DNA of 46,980 nucleotides from Desulfobulbaceae bacterium (GTDB lineage: Bacteria > Desulfobacterota > Desulfobulbia > Desulfobulbales > Desulfobulbaceae): positions 122,174-169,153 of the forward strand of contig DNUE01000017.1 of NCBI GenBank assembly GCA_003508005.1. Reading direction: 5' to 3'. The stretch's first letter is position 1, and every line of letters starts with the position of its first letter. This document shows positions 43,999 through 46,980 of this stretch, in pieces. The notes below the pieces were generated by a model. That model was not told where the DNA came from. It was given only the letters and a program-made list of their open reading frames with translations, and ran no database searches. Made by a program: the position numbers and the translations under genes.

Positions 43999-45132
43999 AT
44001 GACTGAATTCATCAATCGAGCGGTCTCGCTCGCCTCATTTCTCGTGCCCGGCAAGGCGCTGATCATCTATGGGCCGCGCCGGGCCGGTAAAACAACTCTG
44101 CTCAAATCGTATCTTGCCTCATGTGGTCTGCACTACCGTCTGGAAACGGGGGACGATCTCCGCATCCGCCATCTGCTCGGCTCGGGCGACTTGAAGCAGA
44201 TTGTCGCCTTTGCCGAAGGCTACGACCTGGTGGCCATTGACGAGGCCCAACAGATTCCGGACATCGGCATGGGGTTGAAGATTCTGGTCGACCACCTCCC
44301 TGATCTGCGGATCATTGCCACCGGTTCTTCATCCTTCGACCTGGCCGGTGTGATTGGCGAGCCGCTGACCGGTCGCAAACGAACCCTTACCCTTTTCCCC
44401 GTCAGCCAGATGGAGTTGAAGCAGCTCTTCAACACCTACGACCTGCGGCAACGGCTGGATGAGTATCTGATCTACGGGTCGTATCCGGAAATTGTCCTGA
44501 CCGAGGGGAGGAAGGAGAAAATCGAACTGCTGGAAGAACTGGCCGGTTCCTATCTGCTGAAAGACGTGCTGGCGCTGGAACGTATCCGCTCCTCGCGCAC
44601 CCTGCTCGACCTCTTGAAGCTCGTCGCCTTTCAGGTGGGAAGTGAAGTGTCGCTAAATGAGCTGGCCACCCAAGTCAAACTGGATGTGAAGACGGTTGGC
44701 CGCTATCTGGACATCCTGGAAAAGGCCTTCGTCCTGATTCGGGTGGGAGGTTTCAGTCGCAACCTGCGCAGTGAGGTGACCAGCAAGGCCAAATACTACT
44801 TCCTCGACAACGGAGTGCGCAACGCTGTTATCGGCCAGTACAACCTGCTCGATTCAAGAAATGACATCGGCGCGCTGTGGGAAAACTTCGTGGTGGCCGA
44901 GCGTCTGAAAAAACGCTCCTACAGCGGCATCTACGGCACATACCACTTCTGGCGCACCTACGACGGCAAAGAGATCGACTATGTCGAAGATCGTGACGGA
45001 GGGTTGTTCGGCTTCGAGTGCAAATGGTCGGCCAACCAGCGAGTCAAGCCGCCCCTGAAATGGTCGGAAACCTATCCCGGGGCGACCTTTGAACTGGTGA
45101 CGCCGGATAACTATCTTGATTTTGTCGGGTGA
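43999..45132 (+). CDS. AAA_14/DUF4143 ATP-binding protein
   Basis: 377 residues. Walker A in IIYGPRRAGKTTLLKSYL, Walker B in YDLVAIDEAQQIPDIG, sensor IIATGSSSFDLAG, LIYGSYPEIVL, a winged-helix part (VSLNELATQVKLDVKTVGRY), and a C-terminal PD-(D/E)XK-like DUF4143 region (LWENFVVAERLKKR, FWRTYDGKEIDYVE, FECKW). These widespread proteins travel with mobile or defence DNA, and their substrate is unknown. Apparently complete. Confidence 0.9.
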   Translation: MTEFINRAVSLASFLVPGKALIIYGPRRAGKTTLLKSYLASCGLHYRLETGDDLRIRHLLGSGDLKQIVAFAEGYDLVAIDEAQQIPDIGMGLKILVDHLPDLRIIATGSSSFDLAGVIGEPLTGRKRTLTLFPVSQMELKQLFNTYDLRQRLDEYLIYGSYPEIVLTEGRKEKIELLEELAGSYLLKDVLALERIRSSRTLLDLLKLVAFQVGSEVSLNELATQVKLDVKTVGRYLDILEKAFVLIRVGGFSRNLRSEVTSKAKYYFLDNGVRNAVIGQYNLLDSRNDIGALWENFVVAERLKKRSYSGIYGTYHFWRTYDGKEIDYVEDRDGGLFGFECKWSANQRVKPPLKWSETYPGATFELVTPDNYLDFVG

Positions 45133-45203
45133 AAAATACATGCGCGATATGAACACAATATGTGTACGCATAGCTGCATCTTACCTGTAAGGTTAGGTAG
45201 TTA

Positions 45204-45269
45204 ATGATACCATCCATTCTGGCAGCGCAGGTCAGAAAAGGCGTCGAGGACTTCCTGCGCACGACGTTA
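45204..45269 (+). pseudogene. Start of a large DEAD/DEAH helicase gene (stub)
   Basis: ATG 45204 gives MIPSILAAQVRKGVEDFLRT then T-L. This resembles the conserved N terminus of very large DUF1998-type helicases of defence loci (such as Druantia DruE), remembered as MIPS-LA-QL--GV-DFLRTTF. After 22 codons it runs into the integrase remnant. Short, so only suggestive. Confidence 0.4.
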
Positions 45270-45272
45270 GTG

Positions 45273-45397
45273 TCTTTTTTCCCTGGTTGCCCCCACCAGG
45301 TGGGAATCTCTGCCTCCTCAAGTACCGATTCAAAGGGAAGGAAAAGACACTCCGCGGTTCCTCGCTCATAGAGTCTCCGTTGTCGCCAACCGAAATA
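45273..45397 (+). pseudogene. Integrase remnant, copy 2
   Basis: Reads PPPGGNLCLLKYRFKGKEK, the same dead fragment as at 40814-40937. The 95-bp core at 45302-45396 differs from copy 1 at three positions only. The two copies are in the same orientation and flank about 4.4 kb of decayed defence genes. Confidence 0.75.
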
Positions 45398-45686
45398 ACC
45401 GAACGAATTACCGAGGATGCAGATTACGAGGGCATAAGTTTGACTTTTTTTGCCTCAAGATCATATAATTGAATTAATGGGGACGCAGTTTTATGCCTGG
45501 ATAATACCATAAATGCAGTAAGGCAGAAAAATAGCCTTGCGCGACGGGAGGTCGCATTCAATTCCGTCCGATTGTGAATCAGGCCTTGTGCATTGTCATG
45601 CACCCGTCCTAAAGGCATTTTCCCCTCATAAAGAGGTACTTCTTGAAACCCTCCATATCCCATAATAAAAATCTTAGGAGAAAAGG

Positions 45687-46980
45687 GTGAAGAACTGGAT
45701 AAGGATATTTGGCATTGCATTTTTTCTGCCCCTTTTGGCCTCTTCTTGCGACAGGGCTCCTCAGTCTTTGATTGGGCCTGTTCCAGGGGTTACCGACAGT
45801 GAAATTCTTATAGGTTCTTCGCTGGCCCTGGAAGGTCATGCGGGATACCTGGGAACCCAGACCCTCCAGGGGGCACTTTCCTACATCAATTTTATCAATG
45901 AGCAGGGCGGCATCCACGGCAGGAAGATAAAGCTGATTGCCTACGATGATGGGTATGATCCGCCACGGTGTGTGGCCAATACCCAGAAGCTGATTAACGA
46001 GGACAAGGTCTTTGCCCTGTTCAGTTATGTCGGCACCCCTACATCGGTCAAGATTATCCCCATTGTTGAGGAGGCCAGGATCCCGCTTCTCGGCCTGTTC
46101 ACCGGGGCAAATGCCTTGAGGGAGCCCTTTAAGCGCTATATCATCAATGTCCGGGCATCCTATTATGAGGAAACAAATGCGGTGGTTAAGCATTTTGTGG
46201 AAGACCTGGATATACAAAAGATAGCGGTCTTTTACCAGGATGATGACTATGGACTTGACGGCCTGCGAGGAACCGAGATCGGCCTGAAGAAATACGGCCT
46301 TGCCCCGATTGCCACCGGCAGCTACATCCGCGGGACCCTGGATGTGGAGGAAGGGCTCGACAAGATCATCACTTCTGGTGCCGAGGCGGTAATCATGATC
46401 GGCACCTATGACCCCTGTGCCAAATTCATCAAGCTGGCCAGGTCAAAAGGTTTTAACCCCGTCTTTCACAATGTTTCCTTTGTCGGTTCCGATGAGTTGG
46501 CCAGGAAATTGGGCGGGGATGGGGAAGGGGTCATCATCACCCAGGTTGTCCCTCCGCCCGAGGCACCGGAGGGAAGAACCCTGCTCTGGGGCATAGAAGA
46601 ATACAGCAATGTACTTAAAAAATACTATCCTGAAGATAGACCCAACTTTGTGGGGTTTGAGGGGTATATCAATGCCGGAGTACTGGTGGAAGGGCTGAGA
46701 AGGGCCGGCAGGGATCTAAACCGGGAGAAATTCATTGATGCCATTAATTCCATACAGAAATATTCCCTGGGTATTGCCAATACCCTCTCATTTGGTTCTG
46801 ATGATCACCAGGGATTGGAAAGGGTATATTTTACTCAGATAAAGGATGGCAAATTTGTTTTACTTGTTGATTGGGAGAAAATAAAGAGGGCGCGGGCGGT
46901 TCCAGGGGTTACCCACAGTGAGATTCTTATAGGGTCTTCACTGGCCCTGGAAGGCCATGCGGGATACCTGGGAACCCAGA
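45687..46980 (+). CDS. ABC-type periplasmic binding lipoprotein with tandem domains (3' end missing)
   Basis: The frame starts at GTG 45687 (AGGAG six bases upstream) and is open to the window edge, 431 codons visible. An N-terminal signal ends in LLASSC, a lipobox-like site. Residues about 32-404 form a Peripla_BP_6-type domain (branched-chain amino acid receptor type): TDSEILIGSSLALEGHAGYL, FINEQGGIHGRKIKLIAYDD, VFYQDDDYGLDG, and FEGYINAGVLVEGL. At codon 405 the same sequence begins again: VPGVTHSEILIGSSLALEGH. The second copy is cut by the window. Ligand unknown; it may be a receptor fused to further domains. Confidence 0.85.
   Translation, partial: MKNWIRIFGIAFFLPLLASSCDRAPQSLIGPVPGVTDSEILIGSSLALEGHAGYLGTQTLQGALSYINFINEQGGIHGRKIKLIAYDDGYDPPRCVANTQKLINEDKVFALFSYVGTPTSVKIIPIVEEARIPLLGLFTGANALREPFKRYIINVRASYYEETNAVVKHFVEDLDIQKIAVFYQDDDYGLDGLRGTEIGLKKYGLAPIATGSYIRGTLDVEEGLDKIITSGAEAVIMIGTYDPCAKFIKLARSKGFNPVFHNVSFVGSDELARKLGGDGEGVIITQVVPPPEAPEGRTLLWGIEEYSNVLKKYYPEDRPNFVGFEGYINAGVLVEGLRRAGRDLNREKFIDAINSIQKYSLGIANTLSFGSDDHQGLERVYFTQIKDGKFVLLVDWEKIKRARAVPGVTHSEILIGSSLALEGHAGYLGTQ
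45780..45861 (+). repeat. Direct repeat, first copy (within the binding-protein gene)
   Basis: 82 bp repeated at 46899-46980 with about six differences, the window ending inside the second copy. Spacing is 1119 bp, a multiple of three. Confidence 0.9.
46899..46980 (+). repeat. Direct repeat, second copy (within the binding-protein gene)
   Basis: In-frame second copy of the 82-bp segment at 45780. Marks the start of a second binding domain. Confidence 0.9.

Larger units (their letters stand above)
45133..45686. other. Island right boundary region
   Basis: 554 bp. It contains a helicase stub (45204-45269), the second integrase remnant (45273-45396), and about 290 bp with no gene before the binding-protein gene. 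The chromosome proper probably resumes here. Confidence 0.6.

Overview
The window looks like the chromosome of a Gram-negative bacterium with diaminopimelate-type peptidoglycan (Mpl ligase, lipobox proteins, periplasmic proteins). The GC-rich core, the stand-alone Hpt protein and the ABC-type binding lipoprotein fit a deltaproteobacterial/Desulfobulbales-like host. That taxonomic placement is inference from gene flavour only. No rRNA operon and no complete insertion sequence were seen.

Bases 1-17110 are core chromosome. They hold the 3' part of hslU with a small double-zinc-ribbon gene, dnaE (minus), a pentapeptide-repeat lipoprotein (minus), an overlapping pair made of an M18 aminopeptidase and a TIM-barrel isomerase-like protein (minus), a large unrecognised membrane protein, a small exported protein, a 61-residue protein overlapping mpl, an Hpt phosphotransfer protein divergent from tilS, and a small exported protein.

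Bases 17113-40825 are an integrated element of about 23.6 kb. It begins at a tRNA-Ala(CGC) gene followed by a P4-type tyrosine integrase. It ends in a diverged copy of the tRNA 3' end, a palindrome and a terminator. The left module carries a roughly 0.55 kb stretch that folds into many nested hairpins (candidate large structured RNA), an AlpA-like regulator, a phage replisome-organiser-like gene with three palindromic iterons inside it, a hairpin-rich spacer, a small HTH protein, a second tyrosine recombinase, and a two-TM coiled-coil protein. This layout resembles a phage-satellite or IME chassis. The cargo is a DUF6880-like protein and a complete type I BREX operon (brxA, brxB, brxC, pglX, pglZ, brxL). 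Between pglX and pglZ sit an AIPR-family gene and a broken DUF262 gene.

Bases 40826-45400 are an older, decayed layer at the same site. Two 95-bp near-identical fragments of a dead integrase flank it. Inside lie an AbiEii-like toxin fragment, an apparently intact membrane-anchored Mrr-type nuclease with a topoisomerase zinc finger, a Fic pseudogene that has lost its catalytic core, a type III restriction-enzyme pseudogene, a small TM protein, an AAA_14/DUF4143 ATPase, and a 22-codon stub resembling the start of a large DUF1998-type helicase. The locus therefore looks like a repeatedly reused defence hotspot.

From 45687 to the window end an ABC-type periplasmic binding lipoprotein is open past the edge. 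Its first binding domain ends in frame at the start of a second, nearly identical copy (period 1119 bp, 373 residues), so the gene encodes tandem binding domains.
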